Source of the DNA: CAWEHU01 sp963808965
GTDB lineage: Bacteria; Pseudomonadota; Alphaproteobacteria; Acetobacterales; Acetobacteraceae
Direction of reading: 5' to 3'
Assembly (NCBI GenBank): GCA_963808965.1
Contig: CAWEHU010000016.1
Location: forward strand, 1 to 64,000
DNA length: 64,000 nt
Shown: positions 1 to 8,352 of the stretch, piece after piece
How the letters are laid out: every line of letters starts with the position of its first letter
How positions within the stretch are numbered: position 1 is the first letter of the stretch
Made by a program: the position numbers and the translations under genes
Notes under the pieces: model-generated
The model's database searches: none
Seen by the model: the letters and a program-made list of their open reading frames with translations, nothing else
Told to the model about the DNA's origin: nothing

Positions 1-867
1 GATATCGTCCTGGACGATCGCTGGAACCGCGATCTCGATCCAATCGGCGCGAGGCCGTTCGTGGTGGGCGCTGTCGCGCGAGCCGGTACCGCCGCGGAGG
101 CGGAGCGGGCGCGTAATACGCTGACGCGGCGCGGTCCTGGTCTTCCCGAAGCACGCGGTCCCCTTATAAGCAGGATTGCGCAACATCGCCCACACCGTGG
201 AGCGCTCCCAGCGCGAGAGCTGCTTGCGCGTCGGCACACCTCGTTTGTTGAGCAGGCGCGTAATGGCGCCGATGCTCATGCCAGCGACAGTGTAATGATC
301 GTAGACCATGCGGACGATGTCGGCTTCGACATCGATGATCTCGTACCTGGCTGCCCCATCATCGCTCTTACAAACGTAACGATAGCCATAAGGCGCGCCG
401 CTGAGCACATTGATCTGCCCTTGGCGCGCGCGGTGGCGCTTGCCGCGGCGTGATCGTTCGAGGATCTGTGCCCGCTCATATTCCGCGATCATGCCCTGGA
501 ACTGCACCACCAGCTGGTCCTCCGCCGTCGCTGCCTGTGGCGCCTTGATGAAGACGGTTTCGACGCCATGGCGCGCGAGCTCTTCGATCAGAAGGATCTG
601 ATAGGCGTATCTGCGGCTCAGCCGGTCGGGCGCATGTACCAGCACGGCCTCGATCTGGCCTTCGGCCGCGAGATCGCGTACCCGTTCGAGGCCAGGGCGC
701 ACGAGGGAGGCACCGCTATAGCCTTCGTCTTCGAAGACCCATTCCGTTGGGACCTGGTAGCCGCGGCTCCGCGCAAAGTCGATCAGCGTCGCTGTCTGGC
801 TGGCGATGGTGTTCTCCTCCCGCTGCCTGTCCGACGACACTCGTGCGTAAATCGCCGCAACCGTCAT
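1..867 (-). CDS. Serine recombinase (resolvase/invertase family), 3' end beyond window
   Basis: The minus-strand frame from ATG 867 is open to the window edge (289 codons, no stop). Near the N-terminus it reads YARVSSDRQ, in which Ser11 matches the nucleophilic serine of the resolvase catalytic domain. Further motifs of that domain follow: DEGYSGASLVRPGLERV, then APDRLSRRYAY and QFQGMIAEYERAQI. A recombinase DNA-binding domain begins around residue 160 (GAPYGYRY, then STVWAMLRNPAYKG). The family cuts and religates DNA by a Ser-phosphate intermediate for transposition, excision or inversion. Two small ORFs precede it. It differs from the recombinase at 4420-6508. Confidence 0.88.
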   Translation of the reverse strand, partial: MTVAAIYARVSSDRQREENTIASQTATLIDFARSRGYQVPTEWVFEDEGYSGASLVRPGLERVRDLAAEGQIEAVLVHAPDRLSRRYAYQILLIEELARHGVETVFIKAPQAATAEDQLVVQFQGMIAEYERAQILERSRRGKRHRARQGQINVLSGAPYGYRYVCKSDDGAARYEIIDVEADIVRMVYDHYTVAGMSIGAITRLLNKRGVPTRKQLSRWERSTVWAMLRNPAYKGTACFGKTRTAPRQRITRPLRLRGGTGSRDSAHHERPRADWIEIAVPAIVQDDI

Positions 868-1030
868 TGCCGTTCTCCACCACCCTGGAACACTCGCCGA
901 CGATCCGGACCTGCCCGGGAACAAGGAGCTCGTAGACCTGCTGAAGCTTGGCGCTGAACAGACGGTCAAACGTGTAATCAAACCGGACTTGGTACCGATC
1001 CCCTCGTGATCGTGGGTCAGCCATGCCCAC
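716..1030 (-). CDS. Small ORF between RHH-like gene and recombinase, unrecognised
   Basis: This 104-codon frame starts at ATG 1030, overlaps the end of the DNA-binding gene and runs out of frame into the recombinase start. The first 45 residues (with AKLQQVYELLVPGQVRI) look protein-like. The part inside the recombinase gene reads like a shadow of that gene. A short ORF in this position would be translationally coupled to the recombinase. I do not recognise a function, and the ORF may be non-coding. Confidence 0.28.
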   Translation of the reverse strand: MGMADPRSRGDRYQVRFDYTFDRLFSAKLQQVYELLVPGQVRIVGECSRVVENGNDGCGDLRTSVVGQAAGGEHHRQPDSDADRLCAEPRLPGPNGMGLRRRRL

Positions 1031-1344
1031 GTACGGCCGCGAGAAAGGCCGTGATCGCGCGCGTCACGATCTCGCTGAGTGTCAAGCCGCTGACCACCGA
1101 ATAGGCCCGCACATCGCGCACGATGTTCGCCGGCACCTTCAGCGTGATCGGCACCGATGGCGCGACCAACGGCACCGGCATGGCCGATCGCCTGAGCCTC
1201 CTGAAGGTAGCGATACGCCTGGCGCCGGGAGAGCCCGAACCGGCGAGACAGCGACACGACCGCTTCCGGCATGCCAACCCCCCGCGCCAGCAAGCTGTGC
1301 GCGGCGTTCAGTCGCTCGGCCTTCTCGGCAGCGGTCGACCGCAT
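1017..1344 (-). pseudogene. Frameshifted HTH/ribbon-helix-helix-like DNA-binding protein upstream of the recombinase
   Basis: From ATG 1344 one frame encodes RSTAAEKAERLNAAHSLLAR and a helix-turn-helix-like stretch (VVSLSRRFGLSRRQAYRYLQ). Near 1165-1175 the coding potential moves to another frame, giving PITLKVPANIVRDVRAYS and GLTLSEIVTRAITAFL, a ribbon-helix-helix-like C-terminus ending at TGA 1017. Joined, the two halves form one protein of about 109 residues. One indel separates them. The position just upstream of the recombinase suggests a regulator or accessory factor. The indel may be real or a sequence error. Confidence 0.55.
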
Positions 1345-1447
1345 GAGACATACGCATATTACCTTTTATGACGCAAGTCAAGCATTGACCGGCACCGCCA
1401 CTGCTCCACTTCGCGCTCGAACCGAAAGTTACCTTTTGCGTTCAGGG

Positions 1448-2491
1448 CTCAGGGACCGTGTGGTCCAGATGTCGGCAGTGTTGATCATCGGCCCCATCTT
1501 CGAGGCGGACCTACTGCCTCAGCAGTATGGCTTTCGCCCCGGGCTGGACGCCAAGATGGCTCTCCGACGGGTCTATTGGCACGTGACGCAGCATGGGCGG
1601 CGGGAGATAGTGGACGCGGATTTGCGCGACTACTTCACTTCGATCCCGCACTCGCCCCTGATGCGCAGTCTGGCTCGGCGCATCTCCGATGGGCGTATGC
1701 TTCGCATCATCAAGAGCTGGATGACAGCTCCCGTGGTAGAAGTCATCGGAGGGCAGCCGGTTCAGACCACCGAAGCGAAGCGGACAAGGCGAGGAACCCC
1801 GCAGGGTGGAATCATTTCGCCTCTGCTGGCCAACCTCTACTTCCGACGCTTCCTGCTGGCCTGGCACAACCACGGCCACCGGGACCAACTTGATGCCCAC
1901 ATCGTCAATTATGCCGACGACTTCGTCATCTGCTGCCGACCCGGCAACGCAGAGGCAGCGATGGCGCGAATGACGGCACTGATGACGCGGCTTGGGTTGG
2001 CGGTGAACGCGACAAAGACCCGGATCGCCCGGCTGCCGGAGGAGGCCTTTGATTTCCTCGGCTACACGGTCGGTCGCTTCCACGGAAGGACGGGCGCCCC
2101 TATATCGGCACCCGGCCGTCGCGGAAGGCGGTGAAAAGTTTGCTCAGACGCATCCACGGGCGAACCACGCGACAGTGGTATCCGGACGATCCGGCCAGCA
2201 CGGTCGGCCGCATCAGCAGCATCCTACGCGGCTGGTGTGGCTACTTTGACCAGGGCCCGGTGGTGAAGATCTACGATCTTATCCGCGCATACACGGAACG
2301 ACGGGTCCGCCGCTGGTTGGTGCGTCGGACGGGACGGAAAAGGCACCGGGTTTCGCCAGATCCCGGACGAGTATCTCTACGAGACGCTTGGCCTCTATAG
2401 CCGTCCCGCGACGACGTGTCGACCTGCCGAGAGCGAAGGTCTGATGGAGCGGGAGAAAGCCGGATGCGGGAAATCTGCACGTCCGGTTTGA
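1448..2491 (+). pseudogene. Group II intron reverse transcriptase/maturase, 5'-truncated and frameshifted
   Basis: Homology begins abruptly at LRDRVVQMSAV and lacks the N-terminal RT blocks. It continues through QQYGFRPG, VDADLRDYFTSIPH, the conserved RGTPQGGIISPLLANLY block and the catalytic YADDFVICCRPG box. One missing base near 2096 shifts the frame. The next frame has the maturase (X) domain (SLLRRIHGRTTRQWYP and SILRGWCGYF). One extra base near 2340 shifts it again, into GTGFRQIPDEYLYETLGLY. The family copies and helps splice its own intron RNA. With the N-terminus missing and two frameshifts, this copy cannot work. Confidence 0.85.
2456..2490 (+). ncRNA. Group II intron domain V-like hairpin
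   Basis: Downstream of the RT there is a 34-nt hairpin: a 5' arm beginning AGCCGGATGCGG, a GAAA tetraloop and a 3' arm ending CGTCCGGTTT. Size, the AGC near the 5' base, the GAAA loop and position just after the RT match domain V, the catalytic core of group II introns. Its structure looks intact although the protein is broken. It overlaps the last codons of the restored RT frame, so protein and RNA ends are not cleanly separated. Confidence 0.6.
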
Positions 2492-2604
2492 CGAGCGGGG
2501 ACAGGAAACGGGGCCATGCCAGCCCGGCTTGAGGGGGCGGAGCGAAAGCACTGCTGACAACCCGGCGGGCGACTACAGCCACCGCGCCTGTCCTCGACTC
2601 TACC

Positions 2605-3895
2605 CATCTCGATCCGCCCGTCGTCGAGGAACGCGATCAGCCCCGGCCAGTGGCGCAACGCGTAGCGCATGGCCTTCGCGAGATCGGACACTCCGGAGAC
2701 GCGCGGCGACTGATCCTCCAGCCAGGTGTGCAGAGCCTCGACGATCGGCCGACTTCGCTCCTGCCGTACGCTCGTCGATGTTCGGCCGGATGACCCGCGA
2801 ATCTCCGCCTCGATCGCGTAGAGCGCGCGGATGCGTGCCAGCACCTCGGCCGCGAGCGGCGACTGCGTCGAACGGGAAGTCGATAGAACGGCCGCCGCAT
2901 GTGCGCCCAGCAGAAGGCGAGCCGGATCGAATCGTCCGCGCGATCTCCGGCCAGCCGCTTGAACCCAGCATAGCCGTCGACCTGCAGCACGCCGCGGAAG
3001 CTCGCCAGGTGCGCGGCCGGACGCGCGACCCTGCGGTCCTCGGAGTACACATACGCCGCCGACGGGATGGCTTGCGCCGCGCCACGGCCGATCATCGACC
3101 GCATAGCACCACAGCCGGCCGGTCTTGGTCCTGCCGCGGCCGGGATCGAGCACCGGCAGCGTCGTATCGTCGGCGAACAGCTTGTCGCGACGCCAGCACC
3201 GTGCTGACGATCAGGTCATAGAGCGGCGTCAGCCACCAGCAGGCGCGGCCTACCCAGTTGCTCAACGTGGAGCGATCCAGCGTCATGCCCTGGCGCGCCA
3301 GCATCTGCGCCTGGCGATACAGCGGCAGTGAGTCGCAGAACTTGCTGACGACCACATGCGCGATCAGCGCCTCGGTCGCCATGCCGCCATCGATCGGCCG
3401 CTCCGGCGCCGGCGCCTACCACGATGCCACCTCGCAGCTGCGGCAGCCATAGCGCGGCCGGCGCGTGACGCGCACCCGCAGCTGCGCCGGCACGATGTCG
3501 AGCTGCTCGGTGCGCAGTCCTCACCGATCACGTGCAGCGCACCGCCGCAGCACGGGCAGTCGCGGTCTTCGATGTCGATCACCACCTCATCGCGCGGCAG
3601 GTGCGCCGGCAACGCGCCATGATTGCGATTGGGCCGGGCGCCTCGCCGCGCGCCGTCTGCCCGCGGCGTCTCGGCAGCATCCTGCGCCGGCCTGGTTCGC
3701 GGCGACCGTCTGCTCCAGATCCTCCAACCCGAACTGCAGCTGATCGGCTCTCAACTGCTCGGAGCGGCGGCCAAACCGATGGCGTAGCAGGCGCTGGATC
3801 AGCATGCGGAGTTTGTCGTTCTCGGCGCCCATCTCCTGCACGACCTCCCGCAGCATCTGCTGCAGCAGAGCTGGATCGTCAGGCAAGGCGGTCAA
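2605..3895 (-). pseudogene. tnpC: IS66-family transposase TnpC, multiply frameshifted, 3'-truncated
   Basis: Read right to left from TTG 3895, the pieces are: an N-terminal coiled-coil-like leader (LLQQMLREVVQEMGAENDKL), RHRFGRRSEQL, a zinc-binding segment (DRDCPCCGGALHVIGED), then SKFCDSLPLYRQAQML, DRSTLSNWVGRACWWL, VLQVDGYAGFKRL, RLAFCWAHMRRPFY and a C-terminal piece ending LIAFLDDGRIEM. They lie in the order of a TnpC protein but in all three frames, with at least four or five shifts. The sequence stops where the family continues with its conserved terminal region, at the group II fragment. It is non-functional as read. Confidence 0.85.
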
Positions 3896-4075
3896 GATCG
3901 ATCTGCACGCCGCAATGGTGCACGACGCCGTCGCGTCGGCGCCAGCAATTCGCCAGCCTCAGCCAGTTTTTATCCGGCCAACTCCGGCGTGCGCCACGCC
4001 GCGCTGGCGCGCGCCACTCGCACCCGTCCAGCGAAGGCCTACAGGAATATCCCGTCTGGTGAACCTGATGAATCA

Positions 4076-4423
4076 TTGGTCGAGGTGATCCAGGTTCTGG
4101 ATCCGCGACATCCTCTCTATGGGCGAGCGTTCCGCGTGATCTGCCGCTCGTCGCACAGAGGTGGCAATTTTCCACCTTCATATGAAGTCGAGCATCGCGG
4201 CGGGACAAGTCTATTGGTTCCAATATCTGCAACTGAACCTTATGGACTGAACGCGAATTGGACGAAATTGAGTATAGAGGCGCTTTGCGAGCTTATATCA
4301 GCGGTCGAATGTCTCGAAAGCGATGAGTATAGATCCGAAAGATCTTTGGGCGACACTGCCATCGGCTCTACAGCGCCAGATCGTCAACGACATCGCCGCG
4401 GTTCTGGCGGAGATGTCTCGTGA
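4076..4423 (+). CDS. Small protein associated with large serine recombinases, unknown function
   Basis: The frame reads VIQVLDPRHPLYGRAFRV, then a strand-rich segment (GGTSLLVPISAT) and an acidic C-terminus, about 115 residues. From memory, proteins with a D-P-x-H-P-L-Y/F-G-R signature commonly precede recombinases like the one at 4420. That placement suggests an accessory factor, but no function is established here. The start is uncertain: TTG 4076 or GTG 4085 would open just before the conserved motif, and the frame extends back to GTG 3989. It ends a few bases into the recombinase gene. Confidence 0.55.
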   Translation: MVEVIQVLDPRHPLYGRAFRVICRSSHRGGNFPPSYEVEHRGGTSLLVPISATEPYGLNANWTKLSIEALCELISAVECLESDEYRSERSLGDTAIGSTAPDRQRHRRGSGGDVS

Positions 4424-4571
4424 AGTCCGAACTGGTCAAGCCGGCCCACTTGGCGCGCAAGGCCGTGGTCTATATCCGGCAATCGACACCCCATCAGGTA
4501 GTGAGCAATCAGGAAAGCCTGCGACTCCAATACGCGTTGCGCCAGCGCGCTCGCGAACTCGGATGGCATGA
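4323..4571 (+). CDS. Short ORF overlapping the recombinase start, unknown
   Basis: An ATG at 4323 opens a frame of 82 codons. The first 35 residues (SIDPKDLWATLPSALQRQIV, then NDIAAVLAEM) look like a compact helical domain. After about 4420 it overlaps the recombinase gene in another frame and becomes low-information. It sits between the small accessory ORF and the recombinase, overlapping both, as in a tightly coupled operon. Function unknown. Confidence 0.45.
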   Translation: MSIDPKDLWATLPSALQRQIVNDIAAVLAEMSREVRTGQAGPLGAQGRGLYPAIDTPSGSEQSGKPATPIRVAPARSRTRMA

Positions 4572-6508
4572 GGCCGATATCGATGTGATCGATGCGGATC
4601 TTGGCCTGAGCGGGGCGTCGGTTGCGCAGCGGAGCGGCTTTAAGGAACTCGTTGGCCGGGTTGGGCTCAGCGAAGTGGGTCTGATCCTGTCGATTGACGT
4701 CACGCGCCTGGCGCGCAACTGCTCCGATTGGTACCCGCTCTTGGATATCTGCGGCCTGCGCGGCTGCCTTATCGCCGATCGTGACGGGGTCTATGATCCG
4801 GGCAGCGCCAATGGCCGGCTGCTTCTGGGGCTGAAGGGGACGATATCGGAGCTTGAACTGCACACGATCCGCAGTCGCCTGACCGCCGGCCTCCTCGCCA
4901 AGGCCGAGCGTGGCGAGTTGGCGCTCACTCTGCCGATCGGCTTCCTCCGCGATCCGACCGGTGTGGTCACCAAGGACCCCGACATGGCCGTTCAGGAACG
5001 GCTGGGGCTTGTGTTCGAGATGTTCCTGAAGTTCCGCACCGTGGCCAAGGTCATGCGCCTGCTCAACGATCGTGGTTTCGACCTTCCACGCCGCGACCGG
5101 CATGGCGATTTGTGTTGGGCGCGAGCGACGATCTGCTCGGTGGCGGCGATCCTGAAGAATCCCGCCTACGCCGGCGCCTTCGTCTATGGCCGCACCCGCA
5201 TGCGTGCACTCGCGCGCGACAGCGCGTCACGGGCGAAAGCGCCGCGGCCAATCGAGGAATGGCGAATTGTCGTGAAGGGCCGGTATCCTGCCTACGTCGA
5301 CTGGCAGACTTATGAAATGATCCGCAGCGTCATAAGAGACAATCGGGCCGAATACATGCGCAACAAGACGAGGGGCGCTCCCCGCGACGGCGATCTTCTG
5401 TTGCACGGTATCACCTGGTGCGCGCGATGCGGTCACAAGATGTACGTCCGCTACAAGGGCGGCGGGCAGTATGTATGTAACCATCTGCGCTCCAACGAGG
5501 GCTTGCCGGCCTGCCAGTACATCCGCGCCGCGCGCGTAGACACTGTTGTCGCGGATGCCTTCCTGACGGCCCTGGCGCCGGCCGAGCTTGATGCGCTGTC
5601 GAAGGCGCGCCGAGCGCAGCAGCAGGTGGAAACGGCGCTGCGAACCAGCGCGGAACGGCAGCTCGAGCGCAAGCGCTATGCCGCCGCGCTGGCCGAACGC
5701 CAATTCAACCGCGTCGACCCCGACAATCGTCTCGTCGCCGCGGAACTTGAGCGACGCTGGGAAGCGGCCTTGAGCGAGGTCCGAGCGGCCGAGGAGGCGC
5801 TTGTTCAGCAATCCTCTCCACAGGCCGTCGGTCAAATGGGGATAGGCAAGGTCTTGCATGGCAAGGTCGTCCACCTCGCGGGACGCCTCCCGCAAATCTG
5901 GGAGGACCCAGCCACTACGGATGCTCAACGCAAAGCGCTATTGCGGTGTCTCGATTGACAAAGTTGTGCTCGACCGCGGTGAGCACGATGTCGCTCTGGT
6001 CAGGATTGTCTGGCGGGGCGGCGCTGTGACCAATCTCGAAGTCAAGATGAAGGTCAACTCCGTCCTCAAGCTCACGCGAGGTACGGAAATGCGTGATCGT
6101 GTGCTCGATCTTGCCCGCGATGGCATCCCCGATGACGAAATCGCCTCGACCCTCACCGGCGAGGGCCATCGCTCCCCAACCTGCGAAAACATGGTGCTTC
6201 CGATCACAGTGGGGCAGATCCGGCGCGGCGCCGGAATCAGGGTAACCGAGCCGCGCACCAGATGGTCCCATGACACAGGCCTGCTCAGCGCTCCGCAGCT
6301 CGCTATCCGGCTAAATATCCCCGTGAACTGGATTTACGTGCAGATCAGGCAGAAGCGCCTTCTCATCGATCGACAGCCGACCGGAGCTTACCTCTTCCAG
6401 GACACCACCGCCGTCCTCGATGCGGTCAGAAACCTCCGGAACCACACCATCAATCGCCTCGACCTTAGAATTTGTCAGCCTCACCAGAGGGGGCTTCAAC
6501 ATGCGTGA
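4420..6508 (+). CDS. Large serine recombinase, one frameshift
   Basis: Starts at GTG 4420. The catalytic resolvase domain begins VVYIRQSTPHQV, with nucleophile Ser22, followed by DLGLSGAS and SIDVTRLARN. A recombinase domain lies around residues 190-290 (ILKNPAYAGAFVYGRTRMR) and a zinc ribbon near 330-360 (CARCGHKMY, then C). A helical coiled region follows. At about 5953 an extra base causes a stop after RKALLRCLD. In the next frame the protein resumes as IDKVVLDRGEHDVALVRI and runs to 6508, about 695 residues in total. The C-terminal part carries an HTH-like stretch (LSAPQLAIRLNIPVNWIYVQ). It probably mobilises the 3945-6508 module. Confidence 0.85.
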
Positions 6509-6801
6509 TCGAGCAGCGTCGACAGCTGCGCCGGCGTCAGCGTCACCACGCCGTCCTTGGCCTGCGGCCACACGAATTGCCCGCGCTCCAGGCGCTTGGC
6601 GAACAGGCACAGTCCCTGGCCGTCCCAGAACAGCACCTTGACCAGATCGCCGCGGCGGCCACGGAAGACGAACAGATGGCCACTGAAAGGATCTTGTCCG
6701 AGCACCTGCTGCACTTGGCGCGCCAGACCATCGAATCCGCGGCGCATGTCGGTCGCGCCGGCGGCGAGCCAGACGCGTGTGCCGGCAGAAGGTGAGATCA
6801 C
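6496..6801 (-). pseudogene. tnpB: IS66-family accessory protein TnpB (Orf2), C-terminus replaced
   Basis: The frame from 6801 encodes RVWLAAGATDMRRGFDGLA, then DPFSGHLFVFRGRRGDLVKV and LFWDGQGLCLFAKRLERGQF, the Orf2/TnpB core needed for IS66 transposition. It ends LTPAQLSTLLDHAC. The last residues come from the inserted recombinase module, and the usual LLEGIDW tail is missing. A TnpB-like tail survives next to tnpC at about 3890-3944. It begins immediately after tnpA. Confidence 0.8.
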
Positions 6802-7186
6802 CCGCGCAGGGCCGCCAGCACACGACGCAGCGATGCCAGACTGACGCCCGCATCAACGCGCACGCGGCTGCCGTCCTTGAGTTCGATCTCGATCTGGCCG
6901 GCGGCACGCGACGTGACCTCTCGCTCGGCGCCGGCACCGGATCCTGCGGCTCACGTGCGGCGCGGACCGGCAGAAAAACGGCCGGCGGCGATCGCGCGAG
7001 CGTGCCCTCGCGGACCTGCCGTCGCCACGTGAACAGCAGCCCCGGATAGACGTCGTGGCTCGCCGCAACCTGGCGCACGCAGGCACCCGGTTCATACGTC
7101 TCCGAAACCAGGCGGAGCTTCTCGTCGATGCTCCATCGCCGCCGGCGCTCACGCCCACTGACGATCTCCACCGTTCGATCCGTCAT
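6800..7186 (-). pseudogene. tnpA: IS66-family TnpA (Orf1), frameshifted
   Basis: From ATG 7186 the frame reads TDRTVEIVSGRERRRRWSID, then EKLRLVSETYEPGACVRQVA and LLFTWRRQVREGTL, an HTH_Tnp_1-type DNA-binding domain. Near 6950, after REPQDPVPAP, coding potential moves to another frame (GAEREVTSRAAG, then IEIELKDGSRVRVDAGVS), ending at about 6800 next to tnpB. One indel breaks the gene. TnpA would bind the IS66 ends. Confidence 0.7.
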
Positions 7187-7284
7187 TGACCTTTCGCAGC
7201 ACCTTAACCTTAAAGCCGGCTGTAAGGTCTCACCCCTGCACAAGGCGATCCCGTGCCGCTAGGCGTGCGAGCCCGGACGCTTAC

Positions 7285-7481
7285 GGACCTGCTGGATTTG
7301 ACCGGTGAGCTCCGCCGCGCCGAATTTGCCACCCCGGCCGCTGGTGCCGCGTGGAGCGGGTGCCGGGCTCGCCTTGGGCCGCCCGGGGCGCCGGCTTCTG
7401 GGGCGCTTTCGCGGCCGCTTTGGTGCGGGGAGGCGAGGTATCCGCGGCTGATTTCTTGCCCGGCCCCGGTCTTGCAGCCAT
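7285..7481 (-). pseudogene. Lys/Ala/Pro-rich small protein truncated by the IS66 end
   Basis: From ATG 7481 a basic, low-complexity frame (AARPGPGKKSAADTS, then KAAAKAPQKPAPRAAQ) resembles histone H1-like tails. Its downstream end runs into the GTAAGC terminus of IS66 at 7284. A one-base shift near 7330 gives a more ordered tail (GGKFGAAELTGQIQQV), so the gene may also be frameshifted. Low complexity makes this call weak. Confidence 0.3.
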
Positions 7482-7685
7482 GCTTGTGCCGGCTATCCCG
7501 GTCTTCGAAGGTCGGCCGCGGCGCCGCGGGCTCGTGTCGCCGCTGCTCTCTCGCGGGGGTTCAGGCGGTTCGCGTGCTATGGTCCGGGGCTAACGCGAGC
7601 GCGCCCGTGGGATGCGGGGCAAGACGGGTAACGGACGACCCGGCCGGGCAAGCATTGCTGGAACCACGAGCCGGTAGAGGTGCCG

Positions 7686-7981
7686 TCACCTGAGGTGCTG
7701 GGCCAGGTACTTGTTCATCTCGAACATGGTCACCTTCTCCTTGCCGAACACCTTGCTGAGCGTGTCGTCGGCCAGGATCTCGCGGCGGTCTTGCGGATTT
7801 TGCAGGTTGTGCACCCGAATGTAGTCCCAGACTTTGCTGACGGCTTCGGCCCGGGACAGGGTGCCCGGGCCGATCACGGCCGCCAGCTCCTTCGACGGCT
7901 GCAACGGCTTCTTTAGCGCGTTCGACTTGCCGCCTCCGGGCGTCTCGGGTTGCTCAGCTTCTCCGGTTTGTTGCTGGGCAT
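7686..7981 (-). CDS. SWIB/MDM2-domain protein
   Basis: The C-terminal 75 residues are a complete SWIB domain: LQPSKELAAVIGPGTLSRAE, SKVWDYIRVHNLQNP, ILADDTLSKVFG and KVTMFEMNKYLAQHL. Bacterial SWIB proteins are small and usually have a basic Ala/Lys tail. Their role is unclear and may involve nucleoid DNA. The best start is ATG 7981 (MPSNKPEKLSN), but it lies in another frame. An indel in the linker near 7935-7945 must be corrected to join them. In the domain's own frame the first start codon is TTG 7904. Confidence 0.75.
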
Positions 7982-8352
7982 GGGTTCTCCAGAGGTCAGA
8001 ATGGCGTTCCTAGTCCGAAGTTTGCGGGGCATTGCAGCGCAACTGCTTGATCCGACTCGATCTTTCCCGGCTGGGCTTGGCGGCTTACTGGACACTCATC
8101 ATAGGTGCTCAGAGCAGGTTCGGAACGGCTGTGTTTGACGAAACCGGGTCGCTCGGAAGCCGAACGGCGCCGTTCGGGTCTCGGAGAGCGGCCGTTCTGG
8201 GACAGCATCCATTAACATCCGCGAATCGGATCACATTCGGCCGCGCCGGGGCAAGCCCGACCTATGGACACAATCTGCCAGTCCGTATAGGCATTTTGCC
8301 GCGGAAACACTGGGCGAAATGGCTCTCGCAAGCGCAAACTTCGGCCTAGTTA
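7982..8352. other. Stretch without a recognisable gene
   Basis: Open frames are present on both strands, but none shows a recognisable domain, and the predicted proteins read like high-GC shadows. It may hold the promoter of the SWIB gene. Confidence 0.5.

Larger units (their letters stand above)
1448..2600 (+). mobile_element. 5'-truncated group II intron fragment
   Basis: RT pseudogene plus domain V form the 3' part of a group II intron. The 5' RNA domains and the RT N-terminus are missing. On the left it meets the upstream region of the recombinase-associated gene. On the right, near 2600, it abuts the truncated IS66 tnpC in the opposite orientation. 5' truncation is typical of abortive retrohoming or later rearrangement. 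Both boundaries are approximate. Confidence 0.6.
3945..6508 (+). mobile_element. Serine-recombinase module inserted between IS66 tnpB and tnpC
   Basis: IS66-like sequence breaks off on the left near 3944, where the minus strand reads a TnpB-like tail with WRRRDG. It resumes on the right near 6509, just after the recombinase stop, where TnpB reads AQLSTLL and ends abruptly. IS66 Orf2 proteins normally continue there as LLEGIDW. The intervening DNA holds two short ORFs and a large serine recombinase, all plus strand. Edges are inferred to within tens of bases. No flanking repeats or core site were identified. Confidence 0.6.
2605..7284 (-). mobile_element. Decayed IS66-family element, split by a recombinase module, left end lost
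   Basis: tnpA (7186-6800), tnpB (6801-6509) and tnpC (3895-2605) are on one strand in IS66 order. The right end is placed at 7284, because the minus strand there begins GTAAGCG, the usual start of IS66 terminal repeats, about 100 bp before tnpA. The left terminal repeat and tnpC 3' end are replaced by the group II fragment. About 2.56 kb of foreign DNA separates tnpB from tnpC. No target duplication can be tested because one end is missing. Confidence 0.7.

Noticed and set aside
1..1344. One continuous minus-strand reading frame joining the DNA-binding gene to the recombinase as a fusion
   Set aside because: The middle part (about 868-1160) has no ordered sequence, while the better coding frame for the DNA-binding C-terminus is different. 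The openness is a chance effect of high GC.
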